NCBI RefSeq assembly: GCF_947507565.1
Contig: NC_089181.1
Span: 2,179,614-2,243,613, forward strand
DNA from: Oscarella lobularis
Lineage: Eukaryota; Porifera; Homoscleromorpha; Homosclerophorida; Oscarellidae
Length of the DNA stretch: 64,000 nucleotides
Direction of reading: 5' to 3'
The notes beneath the pieces were generated by a model. That model had not been told where the DNA came from. It saw only the letters and a list, made by a program, of their open reading frames with translations, and did no database searches. The position numbers and the translations under genes were made by a program. Positions within the stretch are counted from its first letter, which is position 1. Each line of letters begins with the position of its first letter. Shown here one piece after another: positions 48,501-58,849 of this stretch.

Positions 48501-51500
48501 TATTACAGGAGAGAACAGTTGGCCAGTCCCTTGTAATTTTTCTGTAATTTATTACAGGAGAGAACAGTTGGCCAGTCCCTTGTAATTTCACTGTAATTTA
48601 TTACACTAGAAAACAGTTGGCCAGTCCCTTGTAATTTCACTGTAATTTATTACAGGAAAGAACAGTTGGCCAGTCCCTTGTAATTTCACTGTAATTTATT
48701 ACAGGAGAGAACAGTTGGCCAGTCCCTCTTAATTTCCTGTAATTTATTACACGAGAGAACAGTTGGCCAGTCCCTTGTAATTTCACTGTAATTTATTTCC
48801 CTAGAGAACAGTTGGCCAGTCCCTTGTAATTTTCCTGTAATTTATTACAGGGGAGAAGAGTTGGCCAGTTCCTTGTAATTTTTCTGTAATTTATTACAGG
48901 AAAGAACAGTTGGCCAGTCTTTTGTAATTTTCCTGTAATTTATTTCATGAAAGAACATTTGGCCAGTCCCTTGTAATTTCACTGTAATTTATTACACTAG
49001 AGAACAGTTGGCCAGTCCCTTGTAATTTTCCTGTAATTTATTACAGGAGAGAACAGTTGGCCAGTCCCTTGTAATTTTTCTGTAATTTATTACAGGAGAG
49101 AACAGTTGGCCAGTCCCTTGTAATTTCACTGTAATTTATTACACTAGAAAACAGTTGGCCAGTCCCTTGTAATTTCACTGTAATTTATTACAGGAAAGAA
49201 CAGTTGGCCAGTCCCTTGTAATTTCACTGTAATTTATTACAGGAGAGAACAGTTGGCCAGTCCCTCTTAATTTCCTGTAATTTATTACACGAGAGAACAG
49301 TTGGCCAGTCCCTTGTAATTTCACTGTAATTTATTTCCCTAGAGAACAGTTGGCCAGTCCCTTGTAATTTTCCTGTAATTTATTACAGGAAAGAACAGTT
49401 GGCCAGTCCCTTGTAATTTCACTGTAATTTATTACACTAGAGAACAGTTGGCCAGTCCCTTGTAATTTTCCTGTAATTTATTACAGGGGAGAAGAGTTGG
49501 CCAGTTCCTTGTAATTTTTCTGTAATTTATTACAGGAAAGAACAGTTGGCCAGTCTTTTGTAATTTTCCTGTAATTTATTTCATGAAAGAACATTTGGCC
49601 AGTCCCTTATAATTTCACTGTAATTTAGAGGAGAGAACAGTTGGCCAGTCCCTTGTAATTTTCCTGTAATTTATTACACTAGAGAACAGTTGGCCAGTCC
49701 CTTGTAATTTTTCTGTAATTTATTACAGGAGAGAACAGTTGGCCAGTCCCTTGTAATTTTCCTGTAATTTATTGCATAAAAGAACAGTTGGCCAGTCACT
49801 TGTAATTTTCCTGTAATTTATTACATGAAAGAACTTTTGGCAAGTCCCTTGTAATTTCACTGTAATTTATTACAGGAAAGAACAGTTGGCCAGTCCCTTG
49901 TAATTTCACTGTAATTTATTACACTAGAGAACAGTTGGCCAGTCCCTTGTAATTTTCCTGTAATTTATTACAGGGGAGAAGAGTTGGCCAGTTCCTTGTA
50001 ATTTTTCTTTAATTTATTACAGGAAAGAACTGTTGGCCAGTCCCTTGTAATTTCACTGTAATTTATTACAGGAGAGAACAGTTAGCCAGTCCCTTGTAAT
50101 TTTCCTGTATTGTATTACAGAAAAGAACAGTTGGCCAGTCCCTTGTAATTTCACTGTAATTTATTACACTAGAGAACAGTTGGGCAGTCCCTTGTAATTG
50201 TTCTGTAATTTATTACAGGAAAGAACAGTTGGCCAGTCTCTTTTAATTTTACTGTAATTTATTACACTAGAGAACAGTTGGCCAGTCCCTTGTAATTTTC
50301 CTATATTTTATTTCAGGAAAGAACAGTTGGCCAGTCCCTTGTAATTTTTCTTTAATTTTTTACAGGGGAGAAGAGTTGGCCAGTTCGTTGTAATTTTTCT
50401 GTAATTTATTACAGGAAAGAACAGTTGGCCGGTCACTTGTAATTATTCTGTAATTTATTACAGGAGAGAACAGTTGGCCAGTCTCTTTTAATTTCACTGT
50501 AATTTATTACACTAGAGAACAGTTGGCCAGTCCCTTGTAATTTTCCTATATTTTATTTCAGGAAAGAACAGTTGGCCAGTCCCTTGTAATTTTTCTGTAA
50601 TTTATTACAGGGGAGAAGAGTTGGCCAGTTCTTTGTAATTTTTCTGTAATTTATTACAGGAAAGAACAGTTGGCCGGTCACTTGTAATTTTCCTGTAATT
50701 TATTACAGGAAAGAACATTTGGCCAGTCCCTTGTAATTTCACTGTAATTTATTACAGGAGAGAACAGTTGGCCAGTCCCTTGTAATTTCACTGTAATTTA
50801 TTACAGGAGAGAACAGTTGGCCTGTCCCTTTGGTATTTTTCTGTAATTTATTACAGGAGAGAACAGTTGGCCAGTCCCTTGTCATTTTTCTGTAATTTAC
50901 TACAGGAAAGAACTGTTGGCCAGTCCTTTGTAATTTCACTGTAATTTATTACAGGAGAGAACATTTTGCCAGTCCTTTGTAATTTTCCTGTAATTTATTA
51001 CAGGAAAGAACAGTTGGCCAGTCCCTTGTAATTTCACTGTAATTTATTACAGGAGAGAACAGTTGGCCAGTCCCTTGTAATTTGTCTGTAATTTATTACA
51101 AGAGAGAACAGTTTGCCAGTTCCTTGTAATTATTCTGTATGATTGAGGAAGAGAAGAATACTTGATCATCGATGATAATATTCATCATCATCATCATCAA
51201 GTACCTTTCTCTTTTTTCCTTCACGTATCACTCTGCTTTATATTTTACGTTTACACTTGCAATTTCATGCAAGACAAACCGAGATATTTTTCCAAACTGA
51301 ATCTTGTTTCAGGCTTGTGTCGGACTTGCGAAATATTCGGCGTTGACATTCTCGTCCTTGCTAACTCTCGCATCAGCGACGATCGCCAATTTCAGAATTT
51401 GAGTGTGACATCGGAGAAGTGGGTAAACATTTTGGAAGTGAGGCTACGCGGGAGATATATCTAGAAACACCATTAGCAGATTTCTTTTTTTGCAAGGTTC

Positions 51501-51852
51501 GTGTTATACACCTTGACGACTATTTGCGTAGAATGAAGACGGTTGGATATAAGCTTGTCGGCGTGGAGCAGACGGCTCACAGTCGGCTCCTGACGACTTA
51601 CGAGTTTGCTCCGTTTACCCTACTCTTACTGGGGTCAGTTACGCGCTACAGCAGTGTCTCACTTTTTTACAAGCCCTCCTTTCTCTAATTAGAAATGAAC
51701 GGAAAGGAATTCCGGCCGACCTGTTGAATCTGATAGACGAATGCGTGGAAATTCCTCAATTAGGTCTAATTCGTTCTTTGAACGTTCATGTGAGTGGGGC
51801 GCTGTTCATCTGGGAGTACGCAAAACAGTGGCGTGGGCTGGGTAAAGACTAG
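18572..51852 (+). CDS. TARBP1: TARBP1-like tRNA (Gm18) 2'-O-methyltransferase spanning giant introns
   Basis: TARBP1 (yeast Trm3) methylates the 2'-O of G18 in tRNAs. A long alpha-helical N-terminal region ends in a SpoU/TrmD-fold (SPOUT) domain. The start at 18572 gives [20 protein letters not shown]. Exons 18572-19484, 19535-19684 and 19735-19787 are followed by a 16,816-bp intron. An exon cluster (36604-40307) continues in frame ([16 protein letters not shown]) with small introns. A second, 11,005-bp intron (40308-51312) splits SPOUT motif 1: [14 protein letters not shown] lies before it and [19 protein letters not shown] after it. Motif 2 ([15 protein letters not shown]) and motif 3 ([19 protein letters not shown]) follow, ending [13 protein letters not shown] at TAG 51850-51852. 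All catalytic-knot motifs are intact, so the gene looks functional despite the arrays. N-terminal identity rests on frame continuity; C-terminal identity is strong. Confidence 0.88.
19846..19871. repeat. 26-bp palindrome, copy 1 (TARBP1 intron A)
   Basis: TGTCTCGATAC, loop CTGA, GTACCGAGACA: an 11-bp stem with one mismatch, 58 bp inside the donor of the first giant intron and just before the 42-bp array. A near-identical palindrome with the same right flank (ATAGTTT-CGG-ATGT) occurs at 40354-40379. Confidence 0.85.
19886..35135. repeat. Giant ~42-bp satellite array (about 360 copies)
   Basis: About 15.2 kb of head-to-tail copies of an AT-rich unit whose halves read TTAGGCCCTAAGAATCAAAG and ATTAGGCCCTCAATTTAATA plus TT (42 bp). 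Copies differ by a few substitutions (CTAAG/TTAAG, ATATT-TAGG versus ATATT-GAGG, -CCTCAGTTTAATAATTAGG-) and small indels. Longer blocks are repeated too: the stretch at 21830-22060 recurs about 709 bp later, and that at about 33040-33250 recurs about 653 bp later, indicating higher-order duplication. Variant types are intermixed rather than segregated at the ends. No long ORF or unique insert interrupts it. It fills about 90% of the first giant TARBP1 intron. Confidence 0.97.
35214..35415. repeat. Tandem duplication of a 101-bp segment
   Basis: Two almost identical 101-bp copies (35214-35314 and 35315-35415) begin GTAGTTTTAGGGCCCCAG and end TAATAAATAATCCCCAA, differing at about one base (GTGATTG versus GTGGTTG). 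They lie at the edge of the dispersed element at 35405-35880 in the TARBP1 intron. Confidence 0.9.
35405..35880 (-). mobile_element. Dispersed element, copy 2, with nested insertion
   Basis: This is the reverse-complement homologue of 5885-6090. Homology covers 35405-35464 and resumes at 35729-35880. The 264 bp between (35465-35728) are absent from copy 1 and are bounded by a direct 9-bp repeat, ACTTGACAA (35456-35464 and 35729-35737). That is the footprint of a later insertion with target-site duplication, or of a precise loss in copy 1. Confidence 0.75.
35465..35728. mobile_element. 264-bp nested insert flanked by 9-bp direct repeat
   Basis: The segment starts CGTCTATCGGTGGG and ends GATAATATACTA between identical ACTTGACAA copies. 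No clear terminal inverted repeats and no significant ORF are seen, so the class is open. The flanking duplication supports mobility. Confidence 0.55.
35901..36512. repeat. Small ~48-bp tandem array, same family as the 41.7-51.1 kb array
   Basis: About twelve units of the form CTTGTAATTTCACTGTAATT plus TATTACAAGAGAGTCGGTTG and GCCAGTCC. A 184-bp multi-unit block (35923-36106) is repeated immediately (36107-36290). Units match the 9.5-kb array in the next giant intron, showing the same satellite family in two introns of one gene. Confidence 0.92.
40354..40379. repeat. 26-bp perfect palindrome, copy 2 (TARBP1 intron B)
   Basis: TGTCTCGGTAC, loop CTGA, GTACCGAGACA: a perfect 11-bp stem, 46 bp inside the donor of the second giant intron. 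It is nearly identical, including right flank, to 19846-19871 in the first giant intron. Confidence 0.88.
40548..41375. repeat. Long diverged inverted repeat (arms ~300-400 bp)
   Basis: The left arm (about 40548-40950) and right arm (about 41058-41375) are reverse-complement homologues around a centre near 41005. Paired landmarks: CAGAAGTTTGGAA at 40561 with TTCCAAACGTCTG at 41346; GGTTAGGTACTG near 40774 with AAGTACCTAACCA near 41208; CTGCAGCAGTTGAAG near 40847 with CTGCTGCTGCAG near 41150; GGTAGGGAGGCG at 40939 with CGCCTCTCTACC at 41060. Arms are diverged with indels. In the transcript they could pair as a long hairpin. No protein similarity was recognised. Confidence 0.75.
41681..51140. 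repeat. Giant ~49-bp satellite array (about 190 copies)
   Basis: About 9.5 kb of head-to-tail units ACAGTTGGCCAGTCCCTTGT, AATTTCACTGTAATTTATTA, CAGGAGAGA (49 bp). Sub-variants carry TTTTCCTGTAATT, TTTTTCTGTAATT or ACACTAGAGA endings. Many units contain CCTGTAATTTATTACAGG, which has 8-bp inverted arms around TT, so the array is a run of short dyads. Higher-order duplications are present: the block at 44156-44341 recurs about 925 bp later, a block near 46528-46728 recurs about 4.2 kb later, and a TTCATGAAAGAACATTTGG-marked block occurs near 48410 and 48950. Some units are truncated (TTTTCTTACAGGAAAG). It fills most of the second giant TARBP1 intron. Confidence 0.97.
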
Positions 51853-52042
51853 CATGTCGGGATGTGGGATTTTCTCTCAGAAGGCTAACGGCAACTTTCG
51901 CTATGTACGGTGTCGTCTGTACGTCAGTGGTCTAAGATGAAGCTATAACAAGCGACCGTAAGTTTATTAGTTTACACTGTACGACATTTCAGTAGAAATC
52001 AAAATCAAGAGTCCCCGTCCACACAGAACTACGTATTACTTT

Positions 52043-53799
52043 TTAGACGGACGAATTGTGGCGTCGTTTTCGCGATTGCGATTCGGTCGTAGCGGCGGCG
52101 ATGCCTCTGGGCAGCGCCGTAAGCTGGAGTCGAACTGCGCTCAAGTTCACTTTGTCGGCGACTGTCAATGTGTGCAATAGGCCTTGCATCTTTTCAGATT
52201 TCAAACGAAACGGCTCGGCCGTGTACGAAGAGCCGACGAGTGTCTGAACCGGGCAAGTCGCCGACGTCTTTCTCGTCTCGCCGTTGAAACGCTTCACAGC
52301 CGAGACGAGTCCTTTCGCCCAATCGGAATGGAGAATGGGCATCGGTCCGGCCGTTTCCCACAGGCACAGCTCGTCGTAGAAAGTCAACAGTAGCGCAAAG
52401 AAATGAGGATCGGTCGCCAGATCGTCGACCCCGTCGGCCATCATGTCGGGAATGAAGTCGGTGACGATTTCCCGAAGTTCCTTGAAGATTTCTTCGTCGC
52501 CCTTGGAGTACGGATAGCTGAAAAAAGAAGCAACGTGAAAGAAAATACATTCAATTTTCTTTGCTCAACTGTTTCAACACCTGAGCAGCGTCTTTCCAAC
52601 GCTGCAGTGCCGCCTTGTACTTCAAACTCCGATAAAGGTACGAGCCGAACAACGTGTGTGGATAGACGAGAGCGTTTTCGTAGTGGCACAAGGACGACCG
52701 GATAGCCAAGTCAAAGATCTCGTCCGGAGAAGGTCGTCCTTCTGTCGAGTCAAATTCCTCGTACTCGGCTAACGTCGCCAAGCCCATGGGATACCTATAG
52801 GCGATAAAATAATCTGCATTGTCGTTTCAAAAAATTGTGTACTTGTCTAGATGCTTGGCGTCAAAGAGAAGCCACAGTAAGTCCTGCGTAAGAGAGATGG
52901 TATACATATACGATTAATGTTTATATGTTTTTACTTGCTGCAGACGGCCAAGGTCAGCGTCTTCTCTCTTTCCGTCGTATTTTGGATTGATCATGTTGAC
53001 AATGGCCGCCACTTCCATGTGACGGTTGCAGATGACTGGATGTCCATTCAGATACAGCCAACTGCCTGACCACAATTCAATCGGCTGGCCGCGCTTCTGT
53101 TCGTTGCCTTTGCCGTGCCACGTCACTTCAGCCGTTTCAGTGCCTATGAGGGGGTGGGGATACAATCATTAGATTGTCTCAGATAAATGGTAGGTAGACC
53201 TTCAAGGCCAAATGTAATCCATGAATGATCCTCGGACAATGCCAAGTGGACATCGGAAAGTCCGAGTTCCTGACACGCTGCTGCAACGGTCAGAGCAAGG
53301 CCAAAGCAATCCAAATGTTTTCCTTGTTGCAAACATCGAAAAATTCCAAAAAATATCAATTCAAAAATTCACCTGTCATGAAGCTGTAGATAGTCTGCAC
53401 GTGCGGTTTGTCTTTGCTGAAAGCCTTAGACAGACGCTTCCATACCCAATCGGAGACGAATTTTACAGCAGTTCGTCTCGCAGAGCCGTCGTCGTTACGA
53501 AGTTCTACTCCGTTTGTTGCCGTTCGGAGCTCAAAGAGAAATTGACGATAGGGCAGCTCGATGCTTTGGCGCCGTATGGGCAACACACCATTAAAGGAAT
53601 GGTGATCTCTCATTGGCTCCACCCCAATGTCCCGTTTTCGCGCCGTACGCGCGGCGGGACTGCAGACACCGTCCTCAACGGATCCCAGAACGAGGCTCAA
53701 CAACACCAGGTTAGGTTCCAGCTTTCTAATTTCACTGTCAACGAAAGAAAAAATGTCAGAGCTGCTCTTCAGGGCAGTAAAAGGAAAATCCGTCGTCAT
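52043..53799 (-). CDS. MEN1: Menin (multi-exon)
   Basis: Menin is a nuclear scaffold that docks MLL/KMT2A and LEDGF and binds JunD; it is a tumour suppressor in vertebrates. Minus-strand exons read [20 protein letters not shown], then [17 protein letters not shown], a linker, [30 protein letters not shown], then [60 protein letters not shown], and the TPR-like region with [20 protein letters not shown]. It ends [20 protein letters not shown] and [14 protein letters not shown], with a basic RKRRHNSSV tail (TAA at 52045-52043). The protein is somewhat shorter than human menin (about 610 aa), chiefly because the C-terminal disordered insert is small. The ATG at 53799 aligns with the vertebrate start region. 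It immediately follows the MAM gene. Confidence 0.93.
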
Positions 53800-53800
53800 G

Positions 53801-55644
53801 TTAGCTAGAACATCCGGGCGTCAATTTAGGCAGTTGAAATTTTTTGGTGCCGTCGTAAGACTCCATCGGGTGATCCAATTCCTGCCTGCAGAAATCCCAA
53901 CTGCCTTCAAAGTATCGCTGAAAACTTTTGGCTGGCTGGTACATGTACGAAATCATCAGAGCAACTGAGTATAATGCAACCAAATTTCCGCAAACACTTC
54001 AACACTGAGAACAACGCGTACAATAACAGATAACATCAACTGAGTAAAACAGACAGAAAAAAGCACGTCGAGCCTGCAAACAAGTCACTGGTAAACTGTG
54101 GAAAGTTACACGTTGTCATACGAATCTATGAGACAAAAATAATAGACTATGATAGGTTGCGCTTCGCGAGTAGCAAAATGTCTTACCACAATGCGAGAAG
54201 AAGAAGACGTCATCAACGGCAAGGATACTATCTCGAGCAGCCCCCGTAAACCGAACTTGAAATTTGTCGCAATTTCCGGCGTAAGAATGGAGATCTAAGC
54301 ACTTGGTATCTGACACTCGATAGTCCTTTTCTGGAAAGTTAGTCAGCCTGTATTCAGCGTGCTCTTCCCTAAGAGGAATATGCTCATATCTGGGTGATAT
54401 GCATTGCAACGCGACAACAAGCTGATGCACCCCTTCTTCGTGAAAGTGGTACGTTATCGTAACCGCTTTATTTAGGGCGTGCCGAGTGAGAGTCGGCGTG
54501 CTGACAATGCCTATTTTCACTTCGCCTTCGTCAGCATCTGATGGATCCAGATGGAGGAACGGCTGAGAACCTATATACACGGCTTGACATTAAAAGTATA
54601 CCATCAAAAATTTAATTAATCAATATTGCCTCTTGAATATTGAGCTGATGACACTTTACTAGCCTTTTTATTAGTAAAGCTCACATTGAAGCCCGACACC
54701 TGCAATGCTGATACTGTGAGCTCAGAAGGTAAAGTGCACCTAACAGATGAAGGATCCCGAAGCACTGTTTCCTTGTCGACTTTCCAACGGGTAAGACCAC
54801 AAAAATCATTGCGATACCCACAGGAGTCTTTATCGAAATCGCAATTGGCAGTGTATCTTTCTACAAGTTCACGAGTGAGAAGTCTTGTCTATTATACAGC
54901 ATAGAGGATTCTAACCTCCGTGAAGGTTGCAGGAATCACTGAACTGGGGATAATCAATAGGAACGTAACCACCGTTTACTTTAATCGTGAGTTTCAAACG
55001 AAAGAGTCGGCACGTTGGTTTATCTGATACGTGAAAAAGCTGATTGCAAGCGTACTTTTTAATCTCTGACGGGGTCCTTGTGTCGAGCTGGACTGAACCG
55101 GCTTTGACGTCTCTGTATTCCCATTCGAATCCTCGCAGAAAAGGATCGTTTATTGGTTTAAACACACGACACTGTAGCGAATAGGCGACGGAAAGTTGTT
55201 TCGTCGAACGACGGACGATATATCCAACGCTGAAGTGACTATTGAATGAAGACCAGACCCGGTTGGGGGAGTAGATTATTTTCGAATCCATTGGTTTTGG
55301 TGCTGTCACTCCGAGAAAAGTATCTGACGATAGAGAACCTATGAAAACACAAGAAATTCCAATGTTACCGTCGCGTCGCCTAGCCAGCCAGGATGGGCGG
55401 CTACAGAGAGTAAATATTTTCGTGCATATATAATTTTCCGTCTCTGTTGCCCTACACTCGAAAACTCATTTAGCTAGGCTCCGATATAACTGCATGCCTT
55501 TCAGCGGTTAACTTTTCCTCTGTAGCGTTAGGTAGAGTACTTGTAACAACTCTTACTGTCTTTTGACAATCCATAACATCCAGGCCTGATCGTACAGCAA
55601 CTGATGTAGAGGACTGAGATGATCAGTCGGAAGAAGGATAGCAT
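53801..55644 (-). CDS. Secreted MAM-domain protein (multi-exon)
   Basis: A minus-strand ATG at 55644 gives MLSFFRLIISVLYISCCTI, a plausible signal peptide, whose exon joins in frame to SSLSSDTFLGVTAPKPMDSK. A Cys-containing region (about 55330-54911) of no recognised family follows. A MAM domain, an extracellular adhesion module, starts at YTANCDFDKDSCGYRNDFCG and continues LTRWKVDKETVL, then PFLHLDPSDADEGEVKIGIV, AVTITYHFHEEGVHQLVVAL and DKFQVRFTGAARDSILAVDD to VFFFSHC, matching the MAM ending I-A-I-D-D-I-x-F-x-x-C. The last exon may add YFEGSWDFCRQELDHPM and stop at TAA 53803-53801, leaving one base before the menin ATG. No membrane segment is evident. Domain identity is good; the final exon is uncertain. 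Confidence 0.68.
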
Positions 55645-55937
55645 TTTTGATGACTTGGTGTCTAACTGAGCGCAGCTAGTAGTACCGGGCTGAGTTTATC
55701 CGTGCTGGAACGATGAACTGACTCACTGACACAGGAACCAACGCCTTATAGATAAACATATTTCCTTCCCCACTCCCCCTGGGCAGTCTCCCGTACGCCG
55801 TAATAAGTCGACATGATATTCATATAATAAAAAGCTTGCAACGCATCAAAAATAAAAATTCGTTAGTCCTTGAAATTCGCGGCAAAATTAGCGCGCATCT
55901 GCGGAGCTGCTGCGTACTGAACTGCGCAGCCTGAGAG

Positions 55938-58637
55938 ATGGCGTCGTCGGCGTTCGGCGTCTACAAAGGGCTCGTCCAATCGCCCGATCTGTCGTCGGCG
56001 TCGTCATCATTTGGCTCGTCTTTAGAAGGAGGACTGACCGATTCGGTGAAGGCGTTGATAGGAAGTGCAGGCGACACCGAAACGACGACGAAGAGGAGCG
56101 AGCGAAAAAGAAAGCACTCTGCCGACCAGCGAACGCCACTGCAGAAAAAAGTGGAAAGCAACCTAAAACGAAAATACGGCGGCGCACACGGAACTACCGA
56201 CGAATTGTCGCCAATTCTCGCCGGTCACGTGACGACGACGATTCCTCACGGAGACGAAGTGGAAACGGACGGAAAGAAGGCTAAGACTAAGAAAAAAGCG
56301 AAAGTTAAAAACGACAGTGGCAAGAAGAGTAAAATCAGAGTTGAAGACGTAGATCAGAAAAAGTTCCAACCTGTGAAAAAAATGAATCGGAGCGAATCGA
56401 TAGAGGAAAAGGATGAGGAAGAAGTAGTGACAGGTAAAGAAACGCGTCTACCATTGTAGAGTTGAATACCAACCGTCAACTTTTGAAACTTGCAGACGAT
56501 AGCTTTGTCGATGGTCGCAAAGTATTGGCATGGCTAATCAATCCAGTGAAGACGCGAAAATTTTTTCAGTAGGGGGTTATCGGTTATAGTTTGGCGATAA
56601 ATTGATTTGTTGTGATCAAGGGACATCTGGGAAAAGAAGCCGCTTCTCATTAAGAGACACAAGCCTAAGTTTTACAGGCACATTTTTAGTGGAAAGGAGG
56701 TGGATCGCATTCTTGACGAAGTAATAATTCTGCATTAGGATTGCGGAGAGAATTTATTACTGTTTCTTTGCCAGGGCAACGTTGAATTTGGAACAAACGT
56801 AGACATTGCTCTGTACAAAGACGGTCAGCGATTCACGTTGAATCCAGAAGGAAGAGCTCATCCGTCGTTGGTGTGGAAATTCTATCAAGTGAGAAAACGT
56901 CATCGTCTTTGATTTGATTTTATATAAGCGTCGACGAACGGACTCGTTTTTTTATTAGGACGGTTGTTCGATTCGTTTGCTGAATCCACAAACGTATTGC
57001 GATTCGTTGTGGCAGCTGTGCTCGCGAATGCAAGAGTTCTTCGGCTCGTTTGTTGGAGCCAACGCGTACGTACAATTCTGGGCACGCAAACGTTTCATTC
57101 CCAGTATCCTCCAACTGTATAGGTACTTGACTCCTCGAAAAGCTCAAGGCTTTGCACCTCACTATGACGACATCGAAGCGTTTGTAATGCAGATTGAGGG
57201 GAAAAAGCGATGGAAAGTCTATTCTCCGCGGTACACGGAATATGAATTTTAGTACTATTTAATTAATTATATTTTAATTAAGGAACGATTCAGAAATTCT
57301 TCCTAGACATTCTAGTCGTAAGGTTATATTCTACAGTCAAGTTCTTTCAAGTTGCACCGTTCTTTTAGCTAACTTTAGTCAAGAAGATTTAGGTGATCCC
57401 ATCTTGGAGGTCGTACTAGAACCAGGAGACATGCTCTACTTTCCTAGAGGCTACATTCATCAGGTACGGCGTGGTTCGATCGCGATAGAAATTGCTCCTA
57501 TAGTAGGCCTTCGTTCTAGGCGCAGACGGTGCCTAAACATCACTCACTGCACATCACTCTCTCAACGTATCAGCTCAACAGCTGGACCGACTTGTTGCAA
57601 AAGGTAGCAGAAAGATCACGTCATGTTTTGTTTTTATGACGACGTTTTCGTTGAGCAGCTTCTTCCGGCTGCATTGCAAGTTGCCTCGGAAGAGGATGCC
57701 GAGTTTCGACAGGGTCTTCCCTTGGACTACATGTCTTACATGGGTTTAGTGCACTCGGATAAGGTAAGCACGAACGCATTGCCTTCAGATGCTCGTTCTA
57801 CGTAATGTCGTTCTAAAGAAAAGTTCCAAACGTGTGAAATTTCTAAGTAAATTGAAGGATCTTGTAACGAGATTGCCCACGTTTGCACCCGTTGATGCAG
57901 CAGCCGATCAGGTGCGGTCAAAGAATAGTGCGTAGAAAAGTTCTTGAGCTTGAAATTTTGGTACACCTAGATGCTGGTCGATTTTACTCATTCTTGTCTT
58001 CCGCCGCGCCTTTCTGCTGGTGGGTGAAACGCGCCTTGATCTTTATCCTAGGAGATATTTGACAATGCACTGTTTCTCTGAAACTAGACGAAAGATTGCG
58101 AACTATTCATGGGGTGGGACCACGGTGGAGTGATGCGGGCCTGGTCGATGTTGCCAGTGCGATTGTGGGAAGCACGAAAGTGCGAATGCTTCGACGCAGC
58201 ATTGCTAGGTAGCGTAGTATTGGTGTAAAGGGGGTGCTGTGCCATACACAGCCTGTTTCTACTTATACAGGCTCGTCATGGAGTCTGAGGAACTTCGACT
58301 CTATTACAGCGTAGATAATTCTCGCGTCTACCAAGAAAAGGAAGCTCAGTTTCTAGAATTAACAGAGGAGGTATTGGTAGCAGTTTTGAGCGTTGGGCAT
58401 TTTTTACGCGGTACCTATAGGAAGCTATGGGGTTTGAATTCCTTGCCAACTCCTACCCAAAGTACGTTGAGATTGAAAATCTTCCATTGGAAGATCCAGA
58501 AGAAAGGGTCAGTAAAAAATTGCACGAGTGTATGAGCAGTAGTTGAATGCTTCTTCTACCAGGTGGCGTTTGCTCGTACGTTATTCAATAAGGGAATTTT
58601 GTCAACTGAAACTCCCCTCGACCTGGATTACGTTTAA
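55938..58637 (+). CDS. RIOX1: Ribosomal oxygenase 1 (NO66, JmjC), multi-exon
   Basis: RIOX1/NO66 is a nucleolar JmjC Fe(II)/2-oxoglutarate oxygenase that hydroxylates ribosomal protein uL2 (Rpl8). The start at 55938 gives [20 protein letters not shown], followed by a long Lys-rich nuclear/nucleolar targeting region ([20 protein letters not shown]). Spliced exons then encode [18 protein letters not shown], a [18 protein letters not shown] segment, the iron site [20 protein letters not shown] (H-x-D), [29 protein letters not shown] with the distal His, [40 protein letters not shown] and the end [14 protein letters not shown] at TAA 58635-58637. The iron ligands are present. RIOX1 rather than RIOX2 is supported by the LPxDxMxYMG and STYQ segments. 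It is convergent with FICD. Confidence 0.92.
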
Positions 58638-58849
58638 TTACGACGGCAACGCGACGCAGTAAGTCATTACATCACCCTAAACCAGGTCATTTTCATCAAA
58701 CGAGAAATACACGCGTTAATCTTCCTCAAAAAAAAACCCAGAGGCACGTACGTATTAACAACTTAATTCATAAATAAGGATAATCTCTTTGCGCAATGAC
58801 TTATTATAACTGTGTAAATGTAAGCGAAAAAAAATTGAGAAGAGCCTTC

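Noticed and set aside
41565-50939. Many similar minus-strand ORFs of about 60 aa ([10 protein letters not shown] type) in the 49-bp array
   Set aside because: They are translations of the tandem repeat. The unit is not a multiple of three, so frames rotate and stay open only by chance; no start context or family resemblance.
19886-51140. CRISPR-like repeat arrays
   Set aside because: Units are contiguous tandem copies with no unique spacers, in introns of an animal gene; these are satellites.
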